A stretch of 26,175 nt of DNA from an uncultured Bacillota bacterium (GCA_902493275.1 CABUOQ010000026.1:1-26175); one strand, 5' to 3'; shown: positions 1 through 6,563, numbered from the stretch's first letter. Notes: generated by a model not told the origin, from the letters alone. Numbers and translations: made by a program.

Positions 1-52
1 ACTACTATATCTTGTGCTTTTTCTGTTTTGTAGCTTTTTCGTACTACAAAGA

Positions 53-128
53 TGGTGGCCCAAGCCGGGATCGAACCGGCGACACAGGGATTTTCAGTCC
101 CTTGCTCTACCTACTGAGCTATCGGGCC
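53..128 (-). tRNA. tRNA-Phe (GAA)
   Basis: Read on the minus strand this folds as a full 76-nt cloverleaf with an encoded CCA (TGG at 53-55). The acceptor arms GGCCCGA and TTGGGCC pair with one G-U. The anticodon loop is CTGAAAA, giving GAA, between AGGGA and TCCCT. The T-loop is TTCGATC. It lies 4 nt downstream of tRNA-Asp and is probably co-transcribed with it. A 7-bp hairpin (27-33 with 44-50) lies just downstream but lacks a clear T-run. Confidence 0.97.
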
Positions 129-132
129 ACAA

Positions 133-208
133 TGGCGGACCAGACGGGAATCGAACCCGCGATCTTCTCCGTGACAGGGAGACATGTTAACCGCTACACC
201 ACTGGTCC
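133..208 (-). tRNA. tRNA-Asp (GTC)
   Basis: This is a 76-nt cloverleaf on the minus strand with encoded CCA at 133-135. The acceptor arms are GGACCAG and CTGGTCC. The anticodon stem is TCTCC/GGGAGA-like around the loop CTGTCAC, giving GTC. The T-arm is GCGGG-TTCGATT-CCCGT. It is the first gene of an Asp-Phe unit with a promoter at 225-253. Confidence 0.97.
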
Positions 209-224
209 AAGTTTACGCTTTTAT

Positions 225-253
225 ATTATCCTAAAACAAAAGCTAAATTGCAA
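225..253 (-). promoter_or_regulatory. Promoter of the tRNA-Asp/Phe unit
   Basis: On the minus strand a -35 TTGCAA (248-253) and a -10 GATAAT (225-230) are separated by 17 nt. The predicted transcription start is near 218, about 10 nt before mature tRNA-Asp. It lies just downstream of the terminator of the first initiator tRNA, so Asp-Phe seems to be a separate unit. Confidence 0.65.
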
Positions 254-269
254 GCAATTTTTATATTTA

Positions 270-295
270 TTTATATAAAACTCAACAATCGAGTC
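270..295 (-). terminator. Terminator after initiator tRNA copy 1
   Basis: On the minus strand, 7 bp pair between 289-295 and 279-285 with two G-U pairs and a 3-nt loop, followed by a TTTTATATAAAT tract. It is the degenerate counterpart of the stronger hairpin at 530-546 in the other repeat copy. Confidence 0.55.
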
Positions 296-307
296 TTAAT
301 AAATCAA

Positions 308-383
308 TGGTCGCAGGGAGAGGACTTGAACCTCTGACCTCCGGGTTATGGGCCCGACGAGCTGCCAACTGCTCTACCCTGCA
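308..383 (-). tRNA. Initiator tRNA-Met (CAT), copy 1, U1-G72
   Basis: This 76-nt cloverleaf with encoded CCA (308-310) is an initiator by its three G-C pairs at 29-31/39-41 and its A11-U24 D-stem pair (GAGC/GCTC). The anticodon loop is CCCATAA, so position 33 is C instead of the near-universal U. Position 1 is T (from 383) and position 72 is G (from 312), so the usual C1-A72 mismatch is replaced by a U-G wobble. The rest of the molecule is identical to copy 2. It has its own promoter (400-428). Confidence 0.93.
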
Positions 384-399
384 ATAAGCTTGCCTAATA

Positions 400-428
400 A
401 TACTAGCAAATATTTTTTACTAATGCAA
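400..428 (-). promoter_or_regulatory. Promoter of initiator tRNA copy 1
   Basis: On the minus strand: -35 TTGCAT (423-428), 17-nt spacer, extended -10 TGC-TAGTAT (400-405). The start is predicted near 393, about 10 nt before the tRNA. The copy-2 promoter has the same boxes and spacing. Confidence 0.75.
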
Positions 429-510
429 GCGTTTTTATTAACCGATTAATATTATATACATAAATGTTTTTATTATCTGACTTTAAGATAATCACTTAAA
501 TTTTGTTTTA

Positions 511-546
511 AAAAAATAAAATTATAAAAGGCTCGAATATCGAGCC
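511..546 (-). terminator. Terminator after initiator tRNA copy 2
   Basis: A perfect 7-bp GC-rich stem (GGCTCGA with TCGAGCC, 530-536 and 540-546) with a 3-nt loop is followed on the minus strand by TTTTATAATTTTATTTTTTT. This is a typical intrinsic terminator and should separate copy 2 from copy 1. Confidence 0.85.
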
Positions 547-558
547 TCAATAAATCAA

Positions 559-634
559 TGGTTGCAGGGAGAGGACTTGAACCTCTGACCTCCGGGTTAT
601 GGGCCCGACGAGCTGCCAACTGCTCTACCCTGCG
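559..634 (-). tRNA. Initiator tRNA-Met (CAT), copy 2, C1-A72
   Basis: 76-nt initiator tRNA with encoded CCA (559-561), three anticodon-stem G-C pairs and A11-U24. Unlike copy 1 it keeps the classical bacterial C1-A72 mismatch (634 and 562) read by the formyltransferase. The loop is again CCCATAA, with C33. It is the first tRNA of the cluster in the direction of transcription, with its own promoter at 651-679. Confidence 0.96.
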
Positions 635-650
635 ATAAACTTGCCTAATA

Positions 651-679
651 ATACTAACAAATATTTTTTATTAATGCAA
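651..679 (-). promoter_or_regulatory. Promoter of initiator tRNA copy 2
   Basis: On the minus strand: -35 TTGCAT (674-679), 17-nt spacer, -10 TAGTAT (651-656) preceded by TGT (extended -10). The boxes and spacing match those of copy 1 and closely resemble the rpmB promoter. Confidence 0.75.
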
Positions 680-773
680 GTATTTTTATTAACCGATTAA
701 TATTATGTGTAGAATTTTGTTTTTATTACACTTATTATTGAAAATTTTGATGTCTTTTTCTTAAATTGGGCTC

Positions 774-802
774 TTGATAAGTAATCAAATTTAAGATATG
801 AT
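774..802 (+). promoter_or_regulatory. Promoter of the nucleoside kinase gene
   Basis: -35 TTGATA (774-779), 17-nt spacer, -10 TATGAT (797-802); predicted start near 809. The ATG at 798 lies inside the -10 box and so cannot be the start codon. The ATG at 834, behind AGGAG, is supported instead. Confidence 0.75.
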
Positions 803-833
803 AAATGTACGTAAATATACAGGAGAAAATAAC

Positions 834-2489
834 ATGAAAAATATTTTTATTGTAAATGTTTTTAATAAGCAACTAGAGTGCGATAATAAAACAAAGTTGA
901 TTGATTTAATTCCTGAAAGTAATAAAAAGGACTACTTATGCGCAAAAGTCGATAATCGTATCCATGAGTTAACTTATGAAATTAGACATAATTGTAATGT
1001 AGATTTTTTAACAATCGAAAATGAAGAGGCTATGGTAATTTATGAAAATTCTTTGAGATATATTTTAGCTATGGCCTTATATGAAATTAATCCAGAACTT
1101 TCTTTAAAGCTCTCTTATTATGAATCGCGTTCAATATATGGAATAATTTTAAACAATGACGTTAAAATTACCGAAGCTTTCCTTTCACAAATTAATCAAA
1201 AAATGCAAGAAATTGTCTCCGCTAATTATTTATTAGAAAGAAAAATTGTTCCAAATGAAGAAGCTAAACTCATATATGAGAAATTTAATATGCAAGATAA
1301 AATTGATTTATTAAAATATCGCCCAGAAAAAACCGTTCATTTCTACGTTTGTAATAATTATTATAATTATATGTATGGATATATGGTGCCATCAACTGGC
1401 TATATAACAAAATGGAAAATTCAAAAGTATCAGAAAGGATTCATAATTCAATATCCAAGAAGTGAATGTCATGGAGAAATTCCACCATTTATTTCTTCTC
1501 CAAAATTTGGAAAAACATTAGATGATTCTTATCGTTGGGCTAGAATGGTATCTACTGATACCGTTTGTAAAATAAATCATCACGTTGAAGCATCTGGAGA
1601 TGTAGATTTTATAAATCTATGTGAAGCTCATCATAACAATATGCTTTCTGATTTAGGCAGGCAAATCAAAAAGAATATACAAAACATTCGTCTAATTTGT
1701 ATTGCTGGTCCTTCTAGCAGCGGCAAAACCACTTTTGCTAATCGATTAAAAAGTGAATTATTATCATATGGAATTCATCCAATAAGAATATCTTTAGATG
1801 ATTATTATTTAGATAAGAACAAAGTTCCAAAAGATGAAGATGGTCAACCAGACTTAGAATCTCTTGAAGCTTTAGATATTCCTCTTTTCAATCAAAACAT
1901 GCGTGATTTAATCGATGGAAAAGAAGTGACAATTCCTAAATTTGATTTTAAAATTGGACATCGTGTCGTCGGTCCAACATATAAGATTGCCGCCGATCAA
2001 TTGATTATAATCGAAGGTATCCATGCTCTTAATGAGAGACTTACTTACCTTATTCCAAAAAAACAAAAATATAAAATATATATTGCCCCTCAAGAGCAAA
2101 TTAATCTTGATAATCACAACCCTGTTTCATTAACTAACATCAGATTAATCCGTCGAATAGTTAGAGACTATAAGTTTAGAAACGCCTCTCCAGAATTGAC
2201 TCTAAGCATGTGGCCAAGTGTCCGTAGGGGTGAATTTAAATGGATTTATCAAACGCAAGAAGATGCTGACTTTGTATTTAATTCCTTATTATTCTACGAA
2301 CACTGCGTCTTAAAAAAAGATGCTATGACCGTATTAAAAAATGTAAATTATGACTCTCCATATTATATTCAAGCTAATAGTTTAATAAAATACATTAAAT
2401 ATTTCATAGATATGGATGCTAAATGGGTACCATGCAATTCTTTACTTCAAGAATTTATCGGTAACTCTTGCTATGCTGAAACAAAGTAG
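834..2489 (+). CDS. Nucleoside (uridine-type) kinase with ThrRS-like N-terminal region
   Basis: The 551-aa product combines an N-terminal region resembling the TGS and editing-like part of threonyl-tRNA synthetase (about 1-220) with a C-terminal P-loop kinase of the uridine kinase/phosphoribulokinase family. The Walker A motif GPSSSGKTT begins near residue 292. SLDDYY follows about 30 residues later, then an IIIEGIHAL segment. This architecture is annotated in Firmicutes and Thermotogae as nucleoside kinase; the substrate is inferred to be a pyrimidine nucleoside phosphorylated with a nucleoside triphosphate. I start at 834, not at the in-frame ATG 798, because AGGAG (821-825) lies 8 nt before 834 and 798 lies within the -10 box. 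The gene is monocistronic and converges on the DUF5677 gene; its stop codon lies inside the shared terminator. Exact substrate unknown. Confidence 0.88.
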   Translation: MKNIFIVNVFNKQLECDNKTKLIDLIPESNKKDYLCAKVDNRIHELTYEIRHNCNVDFLTIENEEAMVIYENSLRYILAMALYEINPELSLKLSYYESRSIYGIILNNDVKITEAFLSQINQKMQEIVSANYLLERKIVPNEEAKLIYEKFNMQDKIDLLKYRPEKTVHFYVCNNYYNYMYGYMVPSTGYITKWKIQKYQKGFIIQYPRSECHGEIPPFISSPKFGKTLDDSYRWARMVSTDTVCKINHHVEASGDVDFINLCEAHHNNMLSDLGRQIKKNIQNIRLICIAGPSSSGKTTFANRLKSELLSYGIHPIRISLDDYYLDKNKVPKDEDGQPDLESLEALDIPLFNQNMRDLIDGKEVTIPKFDFKIGHRVVGPTYKIAADQLIIIEGIHALNERLTYLIPKKQKYKIYIAPQEQINLDNHNPVSLTNIRLIRRIVRDYKFRNASPELTLSMWPSVRRGEFKWIYQTQEDADFVFNSLLFYEHCVLKKDAMTVLKNVNYDSPYYIQANSLIKYIKYFIDMDAKWVPCNSLLQEFIGNSCYAETK

Positions 2490-2510
2490 AATTTTCTACT
2501 TTGTTTTTTC
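2479..2510. terminator. Bidirectional terminator containing both stop codons
   Basis: A perfect 10-bp stem (2481-2490 with 2495-2504, loop ATTT) is followed by a T-run on plus. On minus it is followed by TTTCAGCATAG, which is weaker. The kinase TAG (2487-2489) is in the left arm and the TAG of the convergent gene (2496-2498) in the right arm, so the structure is partly coding on each side. Confidence 0.8.
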
Positions 2511-3590
2511 TAATAACTTTTTTAAATCTGCATTTTCTTTATTTAAAATATTTTTAGAAAAATTAAGATATATCTGTCTCATGTCATCATAAGATGAAGA
2601 ATCGACTAAATCGTGTCTTTTTAAAACTGCATGAAAGATTTTTTCTAGACGCATAAATGTTTCATAACTTCTAACTATTGTTATTTGACAAAAGAATAAC
2701 TTATTAGAATAAATTAATAATGGCGATGAATGAGCTACTTCAGAAGACATTTCATAATCAGTTGAATAAATACTAAGTCCAGCCGCTGCTTCTAATCCAT
2801 TTCTAAAGTTTAATTTAAATCCAGGAACATTTTTTTCAATATCATTAATCGAATATAGCCAACCATATTCGATAAATTTTTTCATATCTTTCGATTTTAA
2901 ATCGTGAGATTTCATCTTAACTTTCAATTCATTAATAGTCTCTTGTTGCAGATCCTTGTTATCAAATTCGTTCCTAAAAGCATTATTATAAACAATATGC
3001 CTTAAATAGACTGGGATTATATATTCATTTTCAAAAATCAACTTTATGACACATTCCAATTCATGAATTGTTCTCCATGTCGAAAACCCTTCTGTTTCAA
3101 ATCCAGATGCTAATTGATAATTAACAGATTTAAACATTAAAAAAGCTTTTGTTAACATATCTAACAAGATATCTTTTCGCGAATAGACTTCTTTTATAGC
3201 TTGAATTCTATTTAATATAAAATTAATATTCAATTCCATCGTTGAAATAACCGGAGATTGATGAGATAAGATATTAACTGAATGATATGGTTTGATTTCA
3301 TTAAAATAAATCTTATCCGATAAAATATCTATTAAGCGCATAGTAAAAATATCATCTTTTATTTTATCATAAATAATATCATCTTCTAGTTCTTGCATCG
3401 TGTATACAAATTCTTGAACGACATAATCTAAAATAAGCGCATCAATATTATCTACTTTAGGTGAATTATTAGTTCTAGTTTTTAAATCGCTTTCGACTTT
3501 TTCATAGATTGAATATAAATAATCACTCACATCCAGTTTGCCAAAAGGTAATTTTTCATATATAAAATTAAATTGTGATTTTGTAATCAT
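2496..3590 (-). CDS. DUF5677-like protein of unknown function
   Basis: The 364-aa protein is largely helical and resembles DUF5677. The central segment STWRTIHELECVIKLI (about 169-184) matches the family's Arg-Ser-Leu-Glu-type helix. A later stretch with YEMSSEVAHSSP (about 281-292) matches its conserved helix ending in His-Ser. No signal peptide or membrane segment is visible. It follows the 205-aa gene with only 2 nt between them and has a GAGGAG Shine-Dalgarno 5 nt before its ATG, so the two are translationally close and share the promoter at 4217-4245. DUF5677 has no established biochemical role that I know of. The family call rests on remembered pattern, not on an alignment. The gene ends in the bidirectional terminator. 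Confidence 0.65.
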   Translation of the reverse strand: MITKSQFNFIYEKLPFGKLDVSDYLYSIYEKVESDLKTRTNNSPKVDNIDALILDYVVQEFVYTMQELEDDIIYDKIKDDIFTMRLIDILSDKIYFNEIKPYHSVNILSHQSPVISTMELNINFILNRIQAIKEVYSRKDILLDMLTKAFLMFKSVNYQLASGFETEGFSTWRTIHELECVIKLIFENEYIIPVYLRHIVYNNAFRNEFDNKDLQQETINELKVKMKSHDLKSKDMKKFIEYGWLYSINDIEKNVPGFKLNFRNGLEAAAGLSIYSTDYEMSSEVAHSSPLLIYSNKLFFCQITIVRSYETFMRLEKIFHAVLKRHDLVDSSSYDDMRQIYLNFSKNILNKENADLKKLLEKTK

Positions 3591-3592
3591 TT

Positions 3593-4210
3593 TTACTCCT
3601 CTTTATATTTAATACTCAAAATTTTTGACAATTGTTTTAAAACCTCTTTAAACTTATCTTCTAGAATTGAAGAAAAAATAATCTCTTCTTCTAGATGAAT
3701 GTATAGATAATCATCCTTCAAATATTGCTTATCTATTATAATAACATTTTCCCCTAATCCACGGTCCATAGCCGATAAGATAAGCGATTTTTCATCATCG
3801 GTTAACTCTTTTTTTATAATTTCTTCTTCGATAGTAGGATAAAAATTAGCAAATAATAATTTATATTCATTATCCATTAATTTATTAAAATCAAGCTTTA
3901 ATATAAACTCTCTTTTACCATCGATAATCGGTTTTGTTTCATTAAGATATAACACTCGATACTTATCATTAAATAAATTGCTATTTTTTAAAGTTAATTC
4001 TTGATTATCATCATATAAATATGGATTTATCATCAATTTTTTAAATTTTATTCTCCCTTGTAAAATATCTTCAATATCATTCTTACTATCTAAAGAGCAA
4101 ATTAAATAAAAAGAATGTAGAATCCAATCTTTTTTTAGAATTAGGGCCTGATAAACTTCATTATCATCCTCACTAAACAATTGATAAAAGTTTTTTATAT
4201 ATTCATTCAT
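3593..4210 (-). CDS. Hypothetical protein, first gene of a DUF5677 unit
   Basis: I do not recognise this 205-aa protein. It is acidic, rich in Asp, Glu, Lys, Leu and Ile, with no signal peptide, membrane segment or cysteine motif. Predicted structure is mixed, with strand-like runs (EFILKLDF, VIIIDKQYL, LYIHLEEEIIF) and a C-terminal helix. It directly precedes the DUF5677 gene (2-nt gap), which suggests joint function. The ATG at 4210 lies 6 nt from a strong extended -10 and has no Shine-Dalgarno sequence, so the mRNA is probably leaderless. The ORF is intact, has a clear promoter, and its base composition matches its neighbours. Confidence 0.8.
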   Translation of the reverse strand: MNEYIKNFYQLFSEDDNEVYQALILKKDWILHSFYLICSLDSKNDIEDILQGRIKFKKLMINPYLYDDNQELTLKNSNLFNDKYRVLYLNETKPIIDGKREFILKLDFNKLMDNEYKLLFANFYPTIEEEIIKKELTDDEKSLILSAMDRGLGENVIIIDKQYLKDDYLYIHLEEEIIFSSILEDKFKEVLKQLSKILSIKYKEE

Positions 4211-4216
4211 AAATAA

Positions 4217-4245
4217 ATATTAGCATTTAAAATCTGTTTTTTCAA
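4217..4245 (-). promoter_or_regulatory. Leaderless promoter of the 205-aa gene
   Basis: On the minus strand: -35 TTGAAA (4240-4245), 17-nt spacer, -10 TAATAT (4217-4222) extended by TGC. Six nt then separate the -10 from ATG (4208-4210). The transcription start should fall on or next to the A of ATG. Its -35 abuts that of the divergent promoter. Confidence 0.75.
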
Positions 4246-4274
4246 TTTACAATCAATATTATATATTTTATGAT
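4246..4274 (+). promoter_or_regulatory. Leaderless promoter of the RsmF-like gene
   Basis: -35 TTTACA (4246-4251), 17-nt spacer, -10 TATGAT (4269-4274), 6 nt to ATG 4281. No Shine-Dalgarno sequence precedes the ATG. Arrangement and spacing mirror the divergent promoter at 4217-4245. Confidence 0.75.
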
Positions 4275-4280
4275 TTTAAT

Positions 4281-5576
4281 ATGGATATTGAAATTTTTAA
4301 AAATCATCTAAAAAAATATTTATCAAGTGATAACATCGGTTCATTAATGGACGCGATTAAAGAAGATAATCCTCTTTCTTCAATTCTTATTGATGAAAAT
4401 AAGATTTCAAAGCAAGAAATAATTAAGGAATATCCTTTTTTAATTCCACATCCTATAGCTGACAATGTCTTTATATACGATAAGAATAAATATTCACTAG
4501 GAAAAACTCTTTTATTTGAAATCGGGGCCTATTATATTTTTGAGCCCTGTTCAAGTTTAGTTAATTACTTTTTAAATCCAACTGAAGATGATTTAGTATT
4601 AGATTTAGCCGCTGCTCCTGGAGGCAAGACTATTCATTGCTCTTTTTTAATGCATAATAGAGGGCAAATTATATCTAATGAGATCAATTCTCAAAGAGCA
4701 AATATACTTTCGTCTAATGTTGAAAAATATGGTCGAAAAAATGTCACAGTAATTAATGAAGATAGTCATAATTTATTAAAAAATTTTAAAGGCTCTTTCT
4801 CAAAAATAATTCTAGATGCACCTTGTTCAGGTTCAGGTATGTTTAGAAAAGAAAGTAAAATGATGGATGATTGGACTTTAAATAAAGTTGAATCTCTGTC
4901 TAAATTACAAAAAGAATTAATTTTAATTGCATACGATCTTCTTTCCCCTGGAGGAGAAATGATGTATTCAACTTGCTCTTTTTCTTACGAAGAAGATGAG
5001 GAAGTCATCGAATATCTTTTAAAAAATCGCGATGCTATTTTAGTTGATTTACCACATATAAAAGGTGAATATAGATCTAATTTAAAACAGACAATCCATC
5101 TATTTCCTCATTTATTTCAAGGAGAAGGTCACTTTTTAGCCAAAATTAAAAAACCTGGATTATTTCAAAAAATCGAATTTAAATATAAACAACCGCTGAA
5201 TTATTCTTTACCACCTCATCTAACAGAAAAAGGACAAGTCTTTATCAGTCGAAATAACGATGTTTATCTTAGCAATCAAATATTACCTTTAAATGGCTTA
5301 CATGTTTTACGCCAAGGAATTAAAGTCGGCTCTATTGACAAAAAATTAGGACTAATTTATGATAATGCCTTTGCTAGAATTGACTTAGAGATATTGCCCA
5401 AAATTGACTTAAATAAAGAGCAAACTAAAGCCTATATTCTAGGATTAACTATTCAATTTAATCAAAAAGATGGGTATTACATTTTGACTTATAAACAAAT
5501 TCCTTTTGGAATTTCTAAGTTGACTCATGGAACATTAAAAAATCATTATCCAAAAGGGTTAAGAAAAAAATTATAA
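4281..5576 (+). CDS. rsmF: RsmF/NOL1-NOP2-type rRNA cytosine-C5 methyltransferase
   Basis: The 431-aa protein is a SAM-dependent RNA m5C methyltransferase of the NOL1/NOP2/Sun family. It has the SAM-binding LDLAAAPGGKT (107-117), motif IV DAPCSG with Cys182, and motif VI STCSF with Cys232. In this family the motif VI Cys is the nucleophile and the motif IV Cys helps release the product. A short N-terminal domain (1-60) and a C-terminal domain ending in FGISKLTHGTLKNHYPKGLRKK, which resembles the RNA-binding tail of RsmF/YebU, flank the core. The likely substrate is 16S rRNA, but the exact cytosine is not readable from sequence. All catalytic motifs are intact, unlike the RsmB-like protein at 11331-12590. 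The start lacks a Shine-Dalgarno and lies 6 nt from a -10 box, so translation is probably leaderless. Confidence 0.88.
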   Translation: MDIEIFKNHLKKYLSSDNIGSLMDAIKEDNPLSSILIDENKISKQEIIKEYPFLIPHPIADNVFIYDKNKYSLGKTLLFEIGAYYIFEPCSSLVNYFLNPTEDDLVLDLAAAPGGKTIHCSFLMHNRGQIISNEINSQRANILSSNVEKYGRKNVTVINEDSHNLLKNFKGSFSKIILDAPCSGSGMFRKESKMMDDWTLNKVESLSKLQKELILIAYDLLSPGGEMMYSTCSFSYEEDEEVIEYLLKNRDAILVDLPHIKGEYRSNLKQTIHLFPHLFQGEGHFLAKIKKPGLFQKIEFKYKQPLNYSLPPHLTEKGQVFISRNNDVYLSNQILPLNGLHVLRQGIKVGSIDKKLGLIYDNAFARIDLEILPKIDLNKEQTKAYILGLTIQFNQKDGYYILTYKQIPFGISKLTHGTLKNHYPKGLRKKL

Positions 5577-5581
5577 AACAA

Positions 5582-5610
5582 TTGCATTATTATATTTAAT
5601 TTGTTAATAT
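5582..5610 (+). promoter_or_regulatory. Promoter of rpmB
   Basis: -35 TTGCAT (5582-5587), 17-nt spacer, extended -10 TGT-TAATAT (5605-5610). The start is predicted near 5617, giving a leader of about 40 nt. TTGTTA and TAACAA form an inverted repeat around the -10 (5601-5615), and TTGTTA recurs at 5635-5640 just before the Shine-Dalgarno; their role is unknown. Confidence 0.75.
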
Positions 5611-5656
5611 AACAAAGTACGAAATTAAATTATCTTGTTAAAGGAGGTCGTTATCA

Positions 5657-5839
5657 ATGTCAAGAGTATGTCCAAAAACTGGCAAACATCCATTAAGCGG
5701 TAATGCACGTTCACACTCATTAAGAGCTACACGTCGTAGATGGGGCGTAAATTTACAACCAGCTAGAGATGAAAATGGTCGTAGAATTATGTTATCAACA
5801 AAGGCCATCAAAACAAGACGTAAAGCTGCTAAAGCTTAA
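5657..5839 (+). CDS. rpmB: Large ribosomal subunit protein bL28
   Basis: The 60-aa basic protein begins SRVCPKTGKHPLSGNARSHS and continues RATRRRWGVNLQPAR, the N-terminal signature of bL28. It is about the usual length for Firmicutes (60-65 aa). Only one Cys is present, so this is the zinc-free form, without the CxxC pairs. It is highly basic, ending KAIKTRRKAAKA. A very strong Shine-Dalgarno (AAAGGAGG) lies 8 nt before ATG. It is monocistronic, between a good promoter and an intrinsic terminator. In Bacillus subtilis rpmB also lies next to the thiN end of the prpC-prkC-rsgA-rpe-thiN cluster in opposite orientation, so the neighbourhood is conserved. Confidence 0.95.
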   Translation: MSRVCPKTGKHPLSGNARSHSLRATRRRWGVNLQPARDENGRRIMLSTKAIKTRRKAAKA

Positions 5840-5863
5840 TATTAAATTTTTTTAAATTAAATT

Positions 5864-5898
5864 AACTATTGCCATCAAATAAGGCAATAGTTTTTTAT
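5864..5898 (+). terminator. Terminator of rpmB
   Basis: A perfect 10-bp stem (AACTATTGCC at 5864-5873 with its complement at 5883-5892), loop of 9 nt, followed by TTTTATTTT. The opposite strand has a weaker T-rich tract, so it may also stop the convergent operon, whose last stop codon (5895-5897) touches it. Confidence 0.9.
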
Positions 5899-6563
5899 TT
5901 TGCGAAAATTGCTAATAATATAACTAAGACAATATCCATCGCCATAAACGCCCATTCCATGAATGGAAGAATTGAAAACTTCTTACGATGATATACTACT
6001 TCTCCATTTTTATCTTCTTTTTCAAGATAAATCCATCTTCGTAAAGGAGCTATAAATAAACTTACTAGCATCACACCTCCGAGCACTAACAATAAATAAG
6101 CTAACGAAGTGTGATAATTATTTTTAAAAGACAATAATACATATAAACCGATATAGATATAAAGAGCACAAGTTCCCGAGAACAAAATTGAAGAAGCTAT
6201 TAGATGCAATTTATAATTTTTTAAGGTTATGAAGAACTCTGAAATAATTGAAAATGCAATTAAAATAAAGATTACGCTTATCATATAATCAGAAATAGGT
6301 TTATATCCATCTAATCCATCAAGCCAAAATGAATAAATTCCAAATAAAGCATATGAAAGAGAAAATAATGTTACCATAAGTTTCAATAACCAAGAATACT
6401 TCATTGAAGTATCATCTTGCATTTCATATGGAAATTGATTAAAAAAAGAATACGAATACTTATCTGGTGTATTACTATAACGACTATTAAAATTTACTAT
6501 ACCTATAATTACACTTGCTAAGGCAAATAAAACAACCACTAATAATAAAATAAACTTAATCAT
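5895..6563 (-). CDS. Multi-spanning membrane protein of unknown function
   Basis: The 222-aa hydrophobic protein has about six predicted membrane segments (roughly 2-24, 58-80, 92-112, 118-140, 150-172 and 200-221). A loop with SYSFFNQFPYEMQDD follows the first segment, and a basic cytoplasmic-looking loop (LRRWIYLEKEDKNGEVVYHRKK) precedes the last. I recognise no family or catalytic motif. It is the last gene of the long gmk operon and overlaps thiN by 8 nt, so it is probably translationally coupled. In Bacillus subtilis this position, between thiN and rpmB, holds the tiny spoVM; this protein is unrelated by size and composition. Confidence 0.8.
   Translation of the reverse strand: MIKFILLLVVVLFALASVIIGIVNFNSRYSNTPDKYSYSFFNQFPYEMQDDTSMKYSWLLKLMVTLFSLSYALFGIYSFWLDGLDGYKPISDYMISVIFILIAFSIISEFFITLKNYKLHLIASSILFSGTCALYIYIGLYVLLSFKNNYHTSLAYLLLVLGGVMLVSLFIAPLRRWIYLEKEDKNGEVVYHRKKFSILPFMEWAFMAMDIVLVILLAIFAK

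Larger units (their letters stand above)
289..456. repeat. Tandem repeat copy 1 (initiator tRNA unit)
   Basis: This 168-bp segment recurs at 540-707, offset exactly 251 bp, with few substitutions. It holds the terminator arm, the initiator tRNA gene, its promoter and a short upstream tract (ttaaccgattaatatta). Between the copies lie about 80 bp of unrelated AT-rich sequence. Confidence 0.9.
540..707. repeat. Tandem repeat copy 2 (initiator tRNA unit)
   Basis: Partner of 289-456 at an offset of 251 bp. Differences include the two acceptor-stem changes (1 and 72), several changes in the promoter spacer, and a sharper terminator stem. The duplication covers promoter, gene and terminator, so both copies should be transcribed on their own. 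Confidence 0.9.

Noticed and set aside
12..278. 88-codon open frame across the tRNA-Phe and tRNA-Asp genes
   Set aside because: It runs antisense through two clear tRNA cloverleafs and has no Shine-Dalgarno; a coding role is very unlikely.
308..634. tRNA-Ile2 (CAT with lysidine) as an alternative for the two CAT tRNAs
   Set aside because: Three G-C pairs in the anticodon stem, A11-U24 and C1-A72 in copy 2 are initiator features.
798..833. Upstream in-frame ATG of the nucleoside kinase
   Set aside because: It lies inside the -10 box TATGAT, upstream of the predicted transcription start, and lacks a Shine-Dalgarno; 834 has AGGAG.
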